A stretch of DNA of 64,000 bases from Portunus trituberculatus (Eukaryota > Arthropoda > Malacostraca > Decapoda > Portunidae), in the NCBI RefSeq assembly GCF_017591435.1, contig NC_059294.1, positions 17,869,192 to 17,933,191 of the forward strand. The letters run 5' to 3'. A program made the translations under genes and the position numbers. Numbering within the stretch: the stretch's first letter is position 1; each line of letters starts with the position of its first letter. Below the pieces are notes generated by a model, which was given only the letters and a program-made list of their open reading frames with translations, had not been told where the DNA came from and ran no database searches. Shown piece after piece: positions 41,269 through 61,193 of the stretch.

Positions 41269-41327
<59 letters not shown>
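41269..41327. repeat. (TC)n microsatellite preceded by a C run
   Basis: Nine or ten C, then about 30 TC units. Confidence 0.97.
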
Positions 41328-41328
<1 letters not shown>

Positions 41329-41806
41329 AAAATACCAGTGATTTATGGGCGAAAGTGTCCCTGGCGCTCATCGACACACGAATGCATTGATCACACCGAA
41401 AAATAGATGAAAAATAAGTGGGCGAACGATTTTCATGTTTTCACATTTATCATCCAAAGAGTGAAAGTTATGAGTAGCTTTTACATATTCTGTTTTTGTT
41501 TTACCTTTACATTACTTCCTTAAACTTTCACCTTTATAATTTTGTTAGTTTTTTCCCCTTTCATTGAATTTCTATGCTTTAGATGATTCTCTTTTTCTGT
41601 CTTTGTATATCAACTTTATTTATTTTTTCGTGACATTTATTCATTCAACAGAATAGTACAATTCAAACACATCGCCATTCTGAATGATGAACCTTTTTTT
41701 TTCCTATATACAAAATTTGTGTATTTTCAAAGGCCTAGCTGATAAAGAATATTTTTATGGGACCTTTCAATGCCTCTTTGATGTCTGCCATGGCCAATAG
41801 AACTCA
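41328..41806. other. Intergenic, nothing recognised
   Basis: No supportable feature. Confidence 0.5.
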
Positions 41807-41807
41807 T

Positions 41808-41902
<95 letters not shown>
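41807..41902. repeat. (CA)n microsatellite abutting a SINE 5' end
   Basis: One CG interruption at about 41832, otherwise pure. Confidence 0.97.
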
Positions 41903-41904
<2 letters not shown>

Positions 41905-42180
41905 GCGTAGTGTACTGGTTAGCACGCTCGACTCACAATCGAGAGGCCCGGGTTCGAGTCCCGGCGCGGTGAGGCAAATGGGCAAGCTTCTTAATGTGTG
42001 GCCCCTGTTCACCTAGCAGTAAATAGGTACGGGATGTAACTCTAGGGGTTGTGGCCTCGCTTTCCCGGTGTGTGGAGTGTGGTGTGGTCTCAGTCCTATC
42101 CGAAGATCGGTCTATGAGCTCTGAGTTCGCTCCGTAATGGGAAGACTGGCTGGGTGACCAGCAGGCGACCGAGGTGAATT
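41903..42180 (+). mobile_element. tRNA-Val(CAC)-like SINE, subfamily B, full length
   Basis: The head CCGCGTAGTGTACTGG has an A-box-like sequence, an anticodon arm with loop ctcacaa (CAC) and B box GGTTCGAGTCC. The body shares 'cacctagcag', 'aggtacgggatgta', 'cccggtgtgtgg' and 'gatcgg' with subfamily A, but the 3' end differs ('ctggctgggtgaccagcag...gaggtgaatta'). CA repeats flank both ends (41807-41902 and 42181-42210). Confidence 0.92.
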
Positions 42181-42378
42181 ACACACACACACATACACAC
42201 ACACACACATACACATACGTACAATTACTTTAACACAAATTGGTGACGTTCTCATTCACTCATTCGTTCCATTTCCTTTGCTATATTACTTCCATCGTCC
42301 TCTTTTGCTTTGACGCATTTCTATTTCCTTATAAAACCTAAACAACCAAATACATGTTTTGATTTTGTTCAAATATAT

Positions 42379-42380
<2 letters not shown>

Positions 42381-42413
<33 letters not shown>
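42381..42413. repeat. (CT)n followed by (CAAT)n
   Basis: About 16 CT units, then three CAAT units. Confidence 0.95.
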
Positions 42414-42416
<3 letters not shown>

Positions 42417-42426
42417 CAATCAATCA

Positions 42427-43346
42427 CACTTCATGGTCACATACATCCACACATTCAACAGACACTCATTTCCATTCCAAACACAGACTCACACTCCATC
42501 AACATTTTCACTTCCATTCAGTTACTCACTTATCCAATCGGTCAATTATTCCGTCCGTCAGTCAGTCAGCCAGCTTGCCTTTGCTCTGCTCGTGTGCTCG
42601 CCTATTTGTCCGTCTGTCAGTCTTAATGTGTCTCCGTGTCGGTGTCTATTTGTTCGTGTGTCCATGCATTCATTGTCTCCTGTTCGGTATCCTTTCTCAT
42701 TTCTCTCTCTCTGGTCAGTGGGCAAGGGAAATAGTCGTCCACTATTTTCTGAGTTCGTCGTTACTCAGCCAACAGGTTGAAGGTATACATTGGAGTGGCT
42801 AGGCGTCAAGTTAGGATGAAATTCACAGGGATCTTGCGGGGGATACAGCGCCACATCTCTACTATTTCTAAAGTCTTTCCTCATCTAGTTGAGTTTTTTT
42901 ATTTATTTATTTTTTGTTTTACTGTTCTAGTGACATATCAACAGTCTTTCTACATCATCATAAGGAAAAATAGTCTTGAAATCCCGTCTAATCACATGTT
43001 ACCTTTGAAAATAGTTGTGGTGAGAGAGCAAAGCTTTACTGAATACGGGCCTTGGACAGACACATATGACTAAATGTATGAGGGTGGTGCATGCGAGGCG
43101 CTGCGGTGAGGGATAAAGAGTGGATCTCCTATGCATGAGCGGTGATGCTGAATACTGAACGAAACGTGTGCTAATGGAGCCAAATGAACCTCCGAGCTGC
43201 ATGTTTCCTTCTGGATGCATAAATCTCCTGGAGTTTCCGATGGAATTGAAGGCTTGATGGCGTAAAAGATTGTAGCCGTGAGGTGAAGATTTGTGAATGA
43301 ATAAAGAAATGTGCTAAGATAAAGCGTTGAAAGCGGACGGGCGTTG

Positions 43347-43350
<4 letters not shown>
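42427..43350. other. Intergenic, one dispersed repeat copy at 43001-43056
   Basis: Two overlapping frames (42310-42800) are low-complexity Ser/His-rich and have no domain. Confidence 0.5.
43001..43056 (-). repeat. Dispersed about 55-bp repeat, copy 2
   Basis: 'cctttgaaaatag', 'gtgagagagcaaagc' and 'ctgaatacgggcctt' in the same order as copies 1 and 3. Confidence 0.75.

Positions 43351-43392
<42 letters not shown>
43351..43392. repeat. (CT)n microsatellite
   Basis: About 21 units. Confidence 0.96.
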
Positions 43393-43398
<6 letters not shown>

Positions 43399-43873
43399 CA
43401 CAGAGGAAGAATTTTTACGTGAACTTCGTTACATAAGAGTGAATCCGCAATTGTTTCGTTAGCCGTTTTCACCATCTCTATTTCACCACGCTTAGCACAT
43501 TTCCACAAGCGGGGTTTTGTGTTGCCTGCTCCACCTGTGCCGGCGTGCAGGTGTTATATCTGTTTCTTCTCCAACAAAGGCTCGCAATCCGGCTGGTCCG
43601 ATGCCTCTGCGTAGGCAGGTCAGTGGTGAGGCTCAGGCGCCAGTATCAGCGTGACGCTCACTGCTATCTCCTCATCAGCTGTTGCTGTTGCTACTGTTTC
43701 AAGTGTCATGATGAAAGCCAGCCACTCTTCAGGTGCTTTAGAAGAGTTTGGTTCATTAATCCTCTACCTTTTTAATTCATTGACTTTCCATTCATGACCA
43801 TAAATTTTATTCACGTCATCTAAACCTTGATTTTCATCTTTTCATATTTTGTTCTTCAGAAAAGAAAATCTCC
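43393..43873. other. Intergenic, nothing recognised
   Basis: No supportable feature. Confidence 0.5.
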
Positions 43874-44100
43874 TATGTTTTTTTTCTTTTTTATACCATG
43901 TGGGCTTTTCACGGGAATTTATGGGTTAAAGGGGATACTTATTAGGGTACCTCCTATCTCAAAGCCCACCCACTAGGAAACCGTTGCCCCGAGTGAGGAT
44001 GCCCAACCTACACTCGGACCGTGGACAGGATTCGAACCCGTGTGCTTGTAGACCCTCGGACCCCAAAGCACGCATGGTTCCACTGTACCACGGCGGCCAC
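43874..44100 (-). mobile_element. Second tRNA-derived SINE family (type C)
   Basis: On the minus strand it starts GGCCGCCGTGGTACAGTGG with A box TGGTACAGTGG and a perfect B box GGTTCGAATCC about 50 nt later, followed by a body ('gaggatgcccaacc' on the + strand; 'gtgggctttgagatagg' on the minus) and an A-rich 3' end with TATAAAAAAG and A runs. Spacing of the two boxes and the tRNA-like ends identify a Pol III SINE. The tRNA of origin is unclear because the anticodon arm is diverged. It differs completely in body and tail from subfamilies A and B. Confidence 0.8.
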
Positions 44101-44966
44101 TGTTTGTCAAATTACGAACATAAGCCTTACAAAAATCCTTTAAAAAGAAAAGGAATTTTGCAAGAGTTGTTTCGTGGTTTAAGTCTGCGGCGGTCAGAAA
44201 GGATAGGGAGGAGTGAAGCCGCGTGGAAGGAAAGAAGGTAAAATTGCATTTTTATATTATGAAAACCTAGAGAATAAAAGCATGTCTTGCAAGAGGGACA
44301 TGAGCTTGTCCGCGTCACACGACCTGCTTCTTTCCACGTACAAAGCTGAATAGTATTTCCCAACACGAGGATTTCTTATGCCATTAAATTTTGTTGAAGG
44401 TCACTGCGTCATCTACACATGAGAGAAGGAGCACCTCCATTCACTCAACAATACGAAGTTGGGATAGGAGACAGGAGAGTCAAAAGAAAAATGTGAAATA
44501 CCTAAAAATCATACCGAGCAAAATCTTTGATCGTGGCTGCTACTTGTTGGTTATTACTTCATGCTTTTCGTCCTCATGGAAAGGATATTTTCAGTAACGG
44601 AAAGGCATGTCAAGGCCGGGGAAAGGCCATGCCAGCAGGAGCATGAAGAGGCAAGGAAGGGCAAGATGAGACAGCAAAAAACAAGACAAGGAAGAACACA
44701 AAAAGAAAAGGATGTATGTAGTAATCCAAAACAGCTGAGAGAAGATCAAGAGAAATGTGGATTAATAGGTAAACAGACAGACACACAGAATAAAGGGGCA
44801 GGATATATATAGAAAGAAGTTAAAGAATAAACGTTGCAGTGAGTGATATAGTAAAGAGAAAGTACGAACAATATAATACGATTAAAACGACTGGTTAGGC
44901 AGGCAGACAGATGGATAACAGACACAGTAGTCGTAAATGACTAGATCGACGACACTAATGTGCTTC

Positions 44967-44971
<5 letters not shown>
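44101..44971. other. Intergenic, no gene seen
   Basis: Purine-rich + strand at 44580-44760. Confidence 0.5.

Positions 44972-45045
<74 letters not shown>
44972..45045. repeat. (TC)n microsatellite
   Basis: About 37 units. Confidence 0.97.
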
Positions 45046-45050
<5 letters not shown>

Positions 45051-46770
45051 GACAATAAAAGCTTTTTCCCGCGATTTATTCAGTCACTGTATGCATATCC
45101 TTCTGAAAGTCTTCTTCATGTTAATGTTTCTTTTCCTTCGTCTGTTAAGCCCTTCCAGGAACCTTCATACCTCACCACCACACGCACTCTGCTCCTCCAT
45201 AGTCTCTTCATCTTTGTGCTCCTTCCATTTCCGTTGCTTGCTGGCCCCCCCATCCATTTAATCCTATTTCCTGAACTCTTTCCCTCTCCCCATCTCTCTC
45301 TAATGATGAAAATGTCAAATTCGACGAACTAAGTGGCTTGAGGAGAAGAATATGCGTTCCTTGCCTCGACACATTTAGTGAAGTGAAGAGCGAAGGATTT
45401 AGGTCACTTTTTAAAGACGATCGAGGAGGTGACTTGCATATGGAGAGCGGCAGAGGGAGGTGAAGAGAAATGAATATGGTACTAGTTCGGTTCATTTCAG
45501 TTGAGTTTAATTCAGTTACGTTCTCACTTCCTGCAAACTGGCGAGGCGAGGTTTGTGTGGAGATCGGTAGAGGGTGTAGATATGCGAAAGTCTACAGTGG
45601 AAATTTAGTTCAGTTCAGTGGTGTCTGTTAGAAGTGTTATCTTTATATAGATTTTTTTTTTTCCTCGTCTTCTGTTTTTTCTCCTCTTTCTTTTTCTTTT
45701 ACCATCCAAAATTCGTACGCTGTTTCTATTTTTCCTGTGTAATGATCTCTTCTCCATCTCCACAGCCCTGTGCTTCTTTTTCTTTCCTTATAAATCACTC
45801 GTGAAGGTGTTTAAGGGGTGTGAAGAACGACACTTCATATAACAGAAAGTGAACAGCATAAAGATGAGTACCTTTCGGGCTCCCTTCCTTGGTGAGATGA
45901 GTTTGGAGGCGTGAATGAAGAATCTTTCTTAATCTTCTCTTGGAGAGGTTGTGGCATGAAACACAGAGGCCTGATATAGAGAAGGTGTTTGGAAAAACAC
46001 ACTTAACTACTGCTCGGTGAGTCTAGCCGCTCTAGCGGATGAGTCTATAAGAAAGGTAACAAGAGTGAATGATGACACTACTAGCATCTAGTCTACATTC
46101 CCTTGACTTCTTTAGTTACTATAATTACTTCTCTATTCATTATTCTTACAGTATAACATGTTATGCCAGGTATTAAATCATTCCGTCTCTGGCAGTAACA
46201 CAACTAGAGATAGCAATATTAAATTACTCAGAATTTAAATAGGACTATTTGCAATGGTCACATAAGTTATACGTCATGTTCTCATGGGTGTTTCTTTTCT
46301 TTTGTAGATGAAAACTGCTTTTCAAACTGGTATACACCTTAGCCAAAATTCCACAAACATAAAATATTCCTGCAACAACATTTTTGACGTGTGAATTAGT
46401 GTCGTATTAGTCACTATGCAAAGCTGACCAGCGCGATGACCTTGCTATCACGGTAACAGTGAAAGATTATATGATTGTGATAAATATGATACGTACTTTC
46501 TACTCTTAAGTTACTTACATATCACCATGATACCCAGGTTCTAGGTGGATACACTCAAGATGAGCTTGGGCGGTGATATGGGCCCTAATATGGGTACCAC
46601 TATAAATAAAATTGCCTGCGCCTCTAATGGGCGGAAGCTGAACAGCGATTCCAATACACTCTTCAAGTGTGCCTACAGGCGCTATAGGCCTTACCGTAAG
46701 GAAAAAAAAAAAGAAAAAAATAGCTTTCAATATAGCAACTTTATTTACATCAATTTTCCCAAAGAAACAT

Positions 46771-46772
<2 letters not shown>
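45046..46772. other. Intergenic, no gene seen
   Basis: Unique-looking sequence without recognised domain or repeat boundary. Confidence 0.5.

Positions 46773-46822
<50 letters not shown>
46773..46822. repeat. (CA)n abutting a SINE 5' end
   Basis: 25 units, ending exactly at the SINE head. Confidence 0.97.
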
Positions 46823-46824
<2 letters not shown>

Positions 46825-47113
46825 CCCGGTAGCTCAGTGGTTAGAGCGCTGGCTTCACAAGCCAAATGACCGGGGTTCGATTCCCCGGCCGGGTGGAGAT
46901 ACTTGGGTGTGTCTCCTTTCACGTGTAGCCCCTGTTCACCTAGCAGTGAGTAGGTACGGGATGTAAATCGAGGAGTTGTGACCTTGTTGTCCCGGTGTGT
47001 GGTGTGTGCCTGGTCTCAGACCTATCCCAAGATCGGAAATAATGAGCTCTGAGCTCGTTCCGTAGGGTAACGTCTGGCTGTCTCGTCAGAGACTGCAGCA
47101 GATCAAACAGTGA

Positions 47114-47117
<4 letters not shown>
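46823..47117 (+). mobile_element. tRNA-Val(CAC)-derived SINE, subfamily A, full length (tandem member 1)
   Basis: Head GGCCCGGTAGCTCAGTGG, A box TAGCTCAGTGG, B box GGTTCGATTCC, body as in the copy at 9677 and the typical 3' end 'gactgcagcagatcaaacagtgaatta'. It is followed by 15 CA units and then at once by a subfamily B copy. Confidence 0.93.

Positions 47118-47147
<30 letters not shown>
47118..47147. repeat. (CA)n linker between two SINEs
   Basis: 15 units, the tail of the first SINE and the 5' flank of the second. Confidence 0.97.
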
Positions 47148-47149
<2 letters not shown>

Positions 47150-47429
47150 GCGTAGTGTAGTGGTTAGCACGCTCGACTCATAATTGAGAGGGCCCGGGTT
47201 CGAGTCCCGGAAAGCGGCGAGGCAAATGGGCAAGCCTCTTAATGTGTAGCCCCTGTTCACCTAACACTAAATAGGTACGGGATGTAACTTGAGGATTTAT
47301 GGCCTCGCTTTCCCGGTGTGTGGAGTGTGTTGTGGTCTCAGTCCTACCCGAAGATCGGTCTATGAGCTCTTAGCTCGCTCCGTAACGGGAAAGACTGGCT
47401 AGGTGACCAGCAGACGACCGTGGTGGTGA

Positions 47430-47433
<4 letters not shown>
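47148..47433 (+). mobile_element. tRNA-like SINE, subfamily B, full length (tandem member 2)
   Basis: Starts CCGCGTAGTGTAGTGG, B box GGTTCGAGTCC, subfamily B 3' end 'ctggctaggtgaccagcag...gtgaatta', then 36 CA units. Confidence 0.93.

Positions 47434-47505
<72 letters not shown>
47434..47505. repeat. (CA)n SINE tail
   Basis: 36 units. Confidence 0.97.
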
Positions 47506-47509
<4 letters not shown>

Positions 47510-47601
47510 TCAGAGGAGCTAACATAGAATTACTTCCTAACACTATTCCAGGGAAAATACACATATACAAATATACTATATGCTCGACTTCAATGAAATG
47601 A

Positions 47602-47605
<4 letters not shown>

Positions 47606-47664
<59 letters not shown>

Positions 47665-47674
47665 CTCTCGCTCG
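47606..47674. repeat. (CT)n microsatellite with CG variants at its end
   Basis: Pure for about 55 bp. Confidence 0.96.
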
Positions 47675-47927
47675 CTTGGTCTCTATACTGTTTACTTCAC
47701 ATCATCAATTCAGGAGATATTTACTTACATTTCTTCTCTAAATATCACACGGGGAGTACCTCGGAATTGTTTTCTAAACATGGAAAGTTAAGTCTTCTTT
47801 CCATCCTTTGAGTAAATAATTTCCCCAAAACCTACTTGAAAGGAACATAGGTTTAATAATTGATGAGGTAAATTACAGACGTGCGTGTGTTTGTGACGAA
47901 AAGTTGAGTTGAGGTGATATATTTGTG

Positions 47928-48204
47928 TAATTCACCACCACCACGGTCGTCCTGCTGGTCACCCAGCCAGTCTTCCCCATTAAGGAGCGAGATCAAAGCT
48001 CATAGACCGATCTTCGAGTAGGACTGAGACCACAACACCGGAAAGCGAGGCCACAACCCCTCGAGTTATATTCCGTACCTATTTACTGCTAGGTGAGCAG
48101 GGGCTACATATTAAGAGGCTTGCCCATTTGCCTCGCTTCCTCCGTGATTCAAATCCGGACCCTCTCGAGTGTGAGTCGAGTGTGCTAACCAGTACACTAC
48201 GCGG
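47928..48204 (-). mobile_element. tRNA-like SINE, subfamily B, full length
   Basis: Minus-strand copy with the head at 48204. The B box region is mutated ('gattcaaatccgg' on the + strand), so Pol III promoter function is doubtful. The 3' end has an extra 'ccacca' before the CA-less tail. GT repeat at its 5' side (48206-48284). Confidence 0.9.
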
Positions 48205-48205
48205 C

Positions 48206-48284
<79 letters not shown>
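48206..48284. repeat. (GT)n abutting a SINE 5' end
   Basis: About 39 units. Confidence 0.98.
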
Positions 48285-50153
<1,869 letters not shown>

Positions 50154-50154
50154 G

Positions 50155-50233
<79 letters not shown>
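50154..50233. repeat. (GT)n microsatellite, SINE tail
   Basis: On the minus strand it is the CA tail of the SINE fragment at 50258, after a short 'acgcacgcacgc' spacer. Confidence 0.97.
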
Positions 50234-50234
<1 letters not shown>

Positions 50235-50257
50235 ATGTGTACGTGCGTGCGTGCGTG

Positions 50258-50900
<643 letters not shown>

Positions 50901-51110
50901 GGAAGAGGAGAAGGAGGAGGAGGAGGAGGAGGAGGAGGAGGAGGAGGAGGAGGAGGAGGAGGAGGAGGAGCAGCAGGAGGAGGAGGAGAAGAAGAAGATG
51001 AAGAAGAAGGAGGAGGAGGAGGAGGAGGAGGAGGAGGAGGAGGAGGAGGAGGAGGAGGAGGAGGAGGAGGAGCAGGAGAGGGAGGAAGAGGAGGAGGAAA
51101 GGAAGCGGCG
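50901..51110. repeat. (GGA)n trinucleotide array with AAG variants
   Basis: Two GGA blocks separated by a GAA/GAT block. Poly-Glu and poly-Pro frames are artefacts. Confidence 0.96.
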
Positions 51111-51130
51111 AAGGACGGGAAAAATGTGTG

Positions 51131-51230
<100 letters not shown>

Positions 51231-51332
51231 AATGGAGTTTCTGATTGGTAAAAAGGATTGGGCTTAACTAGAGAAATAATAGATTAAGAGGAAAAAAAGT
51301 GACGATATGGAAAAGAAAATAGTGAATACCGT

Positions 51333-51500
51333 ATATGCAAGAGTATAAGACAAGTTTGTTTGTTTTTCTTGTCAATTTTTACGCTCCGAAATCAAGGGGT
51401 CGTCTTATATACCGAACGCAAAACACAATCTTTTAACCCCGTGATGAACATTAAGAGCCACGGTACCTTGGAATTCATACTGCAGCCACACATACGCGTG
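51333..51500. repeat. Possible degraded MITE or dispersed repeat
   Basis: 'ccgtatatgcaagagtataa' and, about 60 bases later, 'ggggtcgtcttatatacc' are imperfect inverse complements, a style common in dispersed eukaryotic repeats. Boundaries are uncertain and an (AT)n follows. Confidence 0.35.
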
Positions 51501-51511
51501 CATTATATGTG

Positions 51512-53220
<1,709 letters not shown>

Positions 53221-54420
53221 TGTCGCGTTAGATATATCAAAAGCTTTTGATAGAGTCTGGTACAAAGCTTTGATTTCAAAACTGGCCTCCAACGATTTCT
53301 ATCCTTCTCTTTGCAACTTTAACTCAAGTTTCCTTTTCGACCGTACTATTGCAGCTGTGGTAGACGGCCACTGTTCTTCTCCTAAACCTAAAAGTGGTGT
53401 TCTTCATGGTTCTGTCCTATCACCCACTCTCTTTCTATTATTCATTAATGATCTTAGCAAATTTCTTGCCCTATCCACTCCTAAACTGATGATACCACCC
53501 TACACTTTTCCACGCCTTTTCAGAGACGACCAATCCTTCAGGAAGTCATCAGATCACCCAGGAACACCACATAACGCCTGACTTCTAATCTTTCTAAGAT
53601 ATCTGATTGGGACAGAGAAAACTTAGTTTTCATTGCCTCCAAAACTCAATTCCTTCATCTGTTAATTCGATACAACTTTCCAGACAACTATTCCCTCTTC
53701 TTCAGTGACACTGAGTTGACCCCACCTTCTACACTGAATATCCTTAGTCTGTCCTTTAATCATAATCTAAACTGGAAACTTCACATCTCATTTCTTGCTA
53801 AGAAAAAAAAAAAAAAAAGGTTCTATGAAGTTAGGCGTTCTGAGGCGTCTCCGCCAGTTTCTCTCGCCCCTTCAACTTCTAACTTCTTATTCGCCCCTGT
53901 ATGGAATACTCTTCGCATGTTTGGCGAAGGTGGGGGAGCTCCACTCACACAGTTTTGTTAGATAGGATCGAATCAAAAGCTTTTCGTCTCATCAACTCCT
54001 CTCCTCTGACTGATTGTCTTCAGCCTCTTTCTCACCGCCGGAATGATGCTACTCTTGCTATCTTTTATCGCTATTTTCAAGCTCTACTGATTTCTCTAAC
54101 TGCTTGCCTCCCTTCCTCTTGCGGCCTTGCTGCACAAGGCTTTCTTCTTCCCTTTACCCCTATTCTGTCTAACTCTCTAATACAAGGGTTAACCAGTACT
54201 CTCAGTTATTCATACCTTTCTCTGGTAAACTCTGGAACTCCCTGCCTGCTTCTGTAGTTCCATCTCCCTACGACTTGACTTCTTTTAAGAGGGAGATTTC
54301 AAGACATTTGTTCCTCACTTCTGTATAACTCTTATGAACTTGAAGGGAATTGGCAACCCAGTGGGCCTTTTTACCAATTTTCATTGGTCTTGGCCAATGG
54401 GTCATGGTTACTGGGAGACT
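53221..54420 (+). mobile_element. 5'-truncated LINE copy, same family (copy c)
   Basis: It starts at motif A (LDISKAFDRVWYKALIS, about 53230), followed by AVVDGHCSSPKPKSGVLHGSVLSPT split across frames. The DD box has the preceding Tyr codon as TAA (53482-53484), as in copy a. The thumb LSFNHNLNWKLHIS (about 53755) is interrupted by an A run (about 53803-53818), then FRLINSSPLTDCLQPLSHR and the C-terminus NSGTPCLLL. The 3' part 'gggaattggcaacccagtgggcc' and 'cttggccaat' marks the family end. Dead copy. Confidence 0.9.

Positions 54421-56371
<1,951 letters not shown>

Positions 56372-56437
<66 letters not shown>
56372..56437. repeat. (CT)n microsatellite
   Basis: About 33 units. Confidence 0.97.
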
Positions 56438-56439
<2 letters not shown>

Positions 56440-57331
56440 AATACGAGTGTTTACCATCAAATCCTTCCCTTTCCAGCAACATTCCCTTAGGTTCTCATAC
56501 AAAAAACTTCAGCCTCGCCCAGTAAACAGAATTAATTGAGGTGCGTTCAAACAGGGCGACAAACACTCGATCAAAGTGCCGATAGTAGCAAACCTTCGCC
56601 TATGGCTCTCCCGTGACGGCTCCCAATGACGCCACTCTCGCACCTTGAGGCAATTAATAACACTTACTAATGGGTGCTACAGGGATCAACAAGCAGTATT
56701 CATTACCAAAATCCGAAACACTTATAGCTACACCTCCACTATCAAAAGGTTTAGTTAAAGTGACACGGGTGTTCAATGGTATATTTTTGTGGTTCTGTTG
56801 ACAGTTTTACGTTATTCCCAAGAGAAACTCGCTCGAGAACGAATTAATCATAGCCGTAGCCTTTGAAAACAGTTGTATTGAAAGAGCAAAGCATTTCTGA
56901 ATAGGTGTCAGTCTCGTGATCCCTTCCTGTGACGTCTTTATTGCACCATGAAACCATTGGCAATACTTACTAAGGAGTAGTAGGAGTATTAACAGATCGG
57001 GGTCAGTACTTGAGGAAAGCGTGTCAGATGTGTTACCTTGGCCAGCTTTAGAAGACGAGCACTGACTGTCCTTGTCCTGCAGCAGTACTTCTCCGTCAGT
57101 AGTGTGGAAGGTGCACCCTAATTCCAGGTTATATTGTGATATTTCCAACTAATCGGAGGCTTTCTGGTGCCTCGTATGTTGATTTCGGAAGGTCAAAGAT
57201 TAATTTTTCTCTAAAGTCAGATATTCTTCGTTTGTATCTTAATGTTTCTCATCATCTTCATAATGTTTATCAGATTTAAATGTGATGGTTCCAAAAACGT
57301 TCTCCTTTATACGTCATAGGTTTTTTTTAAA

Positions 57332-57332
<1 letters not shown>
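56438..57332. other. Intergenic, one dispersed repeat copy at 56858-56907
   Basis: The minus frame of 113 codons at 56807-57148 overlaps the repeat and has no recognised domain. Confidence 0.5.
56858..56907 (-). repeat. Dispersed about 55-bp repeat, copy 3
   Basis: 'gcctttgaaaacag', 'gaaagagcaaagc' and 'ctgaatagg' in the order of copies 1 and 2. The same orientation in all three copies. Confidence 0.7.

Positions 57333-57370
<38 letters not shown>
57333..57370. repeat. (CA)n abutting a SINE 5' end
   Basis: 19 units. Confidence 0.97.
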
Positions 57371-57776
<406 letters not shown>

Positions 57777-57890
57777 TGATAAAGGGAAGCGTACAGAAAG
57801 AAAGCGCTAAAAAAAGAGAGCAAGTCTAATTTAATAATCTCTCTTGTGTCTGGCTGCAACAAAAATAACCCAGACAAAGCCTCGGTAACA

Positions 57891-57905
57891 CACACACACA
57901 CTACA

Positions 57906-57954
<49 letters not shown>
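57891..57954. repeat. (CA)n microsatellite with two interruptions
   Basis: CA run broken by 'ctac' and 'atac'. Confidence 0.96.
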
Positions 57955-60409
<2,455 letters not shown>

Positions 60410-60417
60410 TCTACATC

Positions 60418-60758
60418 AGTTGTTCCCAACCTAGGGGTAAATTACCCCAGTGGGGTAATGACCCCATATTTTTGGGGTAATGGATGTTTGGCATGGGATG
60501 AGGCAATCAGTTTACATTTTCATATAATTTCAATGAAGATTTCTATTATTTTTTTCTGCTTTCTATGTATGAACTAAAATTACTTCTTTTCGTATTATAG
60601 ATTTGCATTATTGTGTTGCATAGTTTCTATTTTGTCTGTTTTTGAAGTATGAAATAGTTACTTCTTTTCCTATATTACGAGTATTTGTTCATTGGGGTAA
60701 TGGATGATTGTGAAATTGTATTTTTGGGTAATCGCTGCGAAAAGGTTGGGAAACACTG
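60418..60758. mobile_element. hAT-like MITE, 341 bp, with 8-bp target-site duplication
   Basis: The left end CAGTTGTTCCCAACCTAG and right end (complement) CAGTGTTTCCCAACC form terminal inverted repeats. The exact 8-mer atctacat flanks both sides (60410-60417 and 60759-60766), the hAT hallmark. 'ggggtaatg' recurs internally on both arms. No transposase, so non-autonomous. Confidence 0.9.
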
Positions 60759-60766
60759 ATCTACAT

Positions 60767-61058
60767 GAATGAACTTCAGGACACAAATTATTTACGAGGA
60801 AATGATTGTGGATAATACAAGATAATATACTTTACTACCTCCACTCAGAGCAGCCGACACACGTCATTGTTCTATTCACGGTCTGATATAAGCAAACACC
60901 GCTTGGGAATTCATGATTTTCTAGCAATTTATCCACGCATCACTCCGCACGCTGGTCTGTGACATTTTGCTTTATCTATGACTGATCTCATAAATATGCT
61001 AATGAAGAGGATATGATTAAAGTACTTATTGAGATAACTCGCATTAATTAGCGCTCGC

Positions 61059-61066
<8 letters not shown>
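60767..61066. other. Intergenic, nothing recognised
   Basis: No supportable feature. Confidence 0.5.
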
Positions 61067-61113
<47 letters not shown>

Positions 61114-61120
61114 TGTGTGT
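61067..61120. repeat. (GT)n microsatellite
   Basis: About 25 units with one TT interruption. Confidence 0.97.
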
Positions 61121-61193
61121 AGTGTCATGGGTATATGTACTTTCATAATGAGGAAACGTGATATAGTAATTGCCTCCACTAATTAAACCGGCC

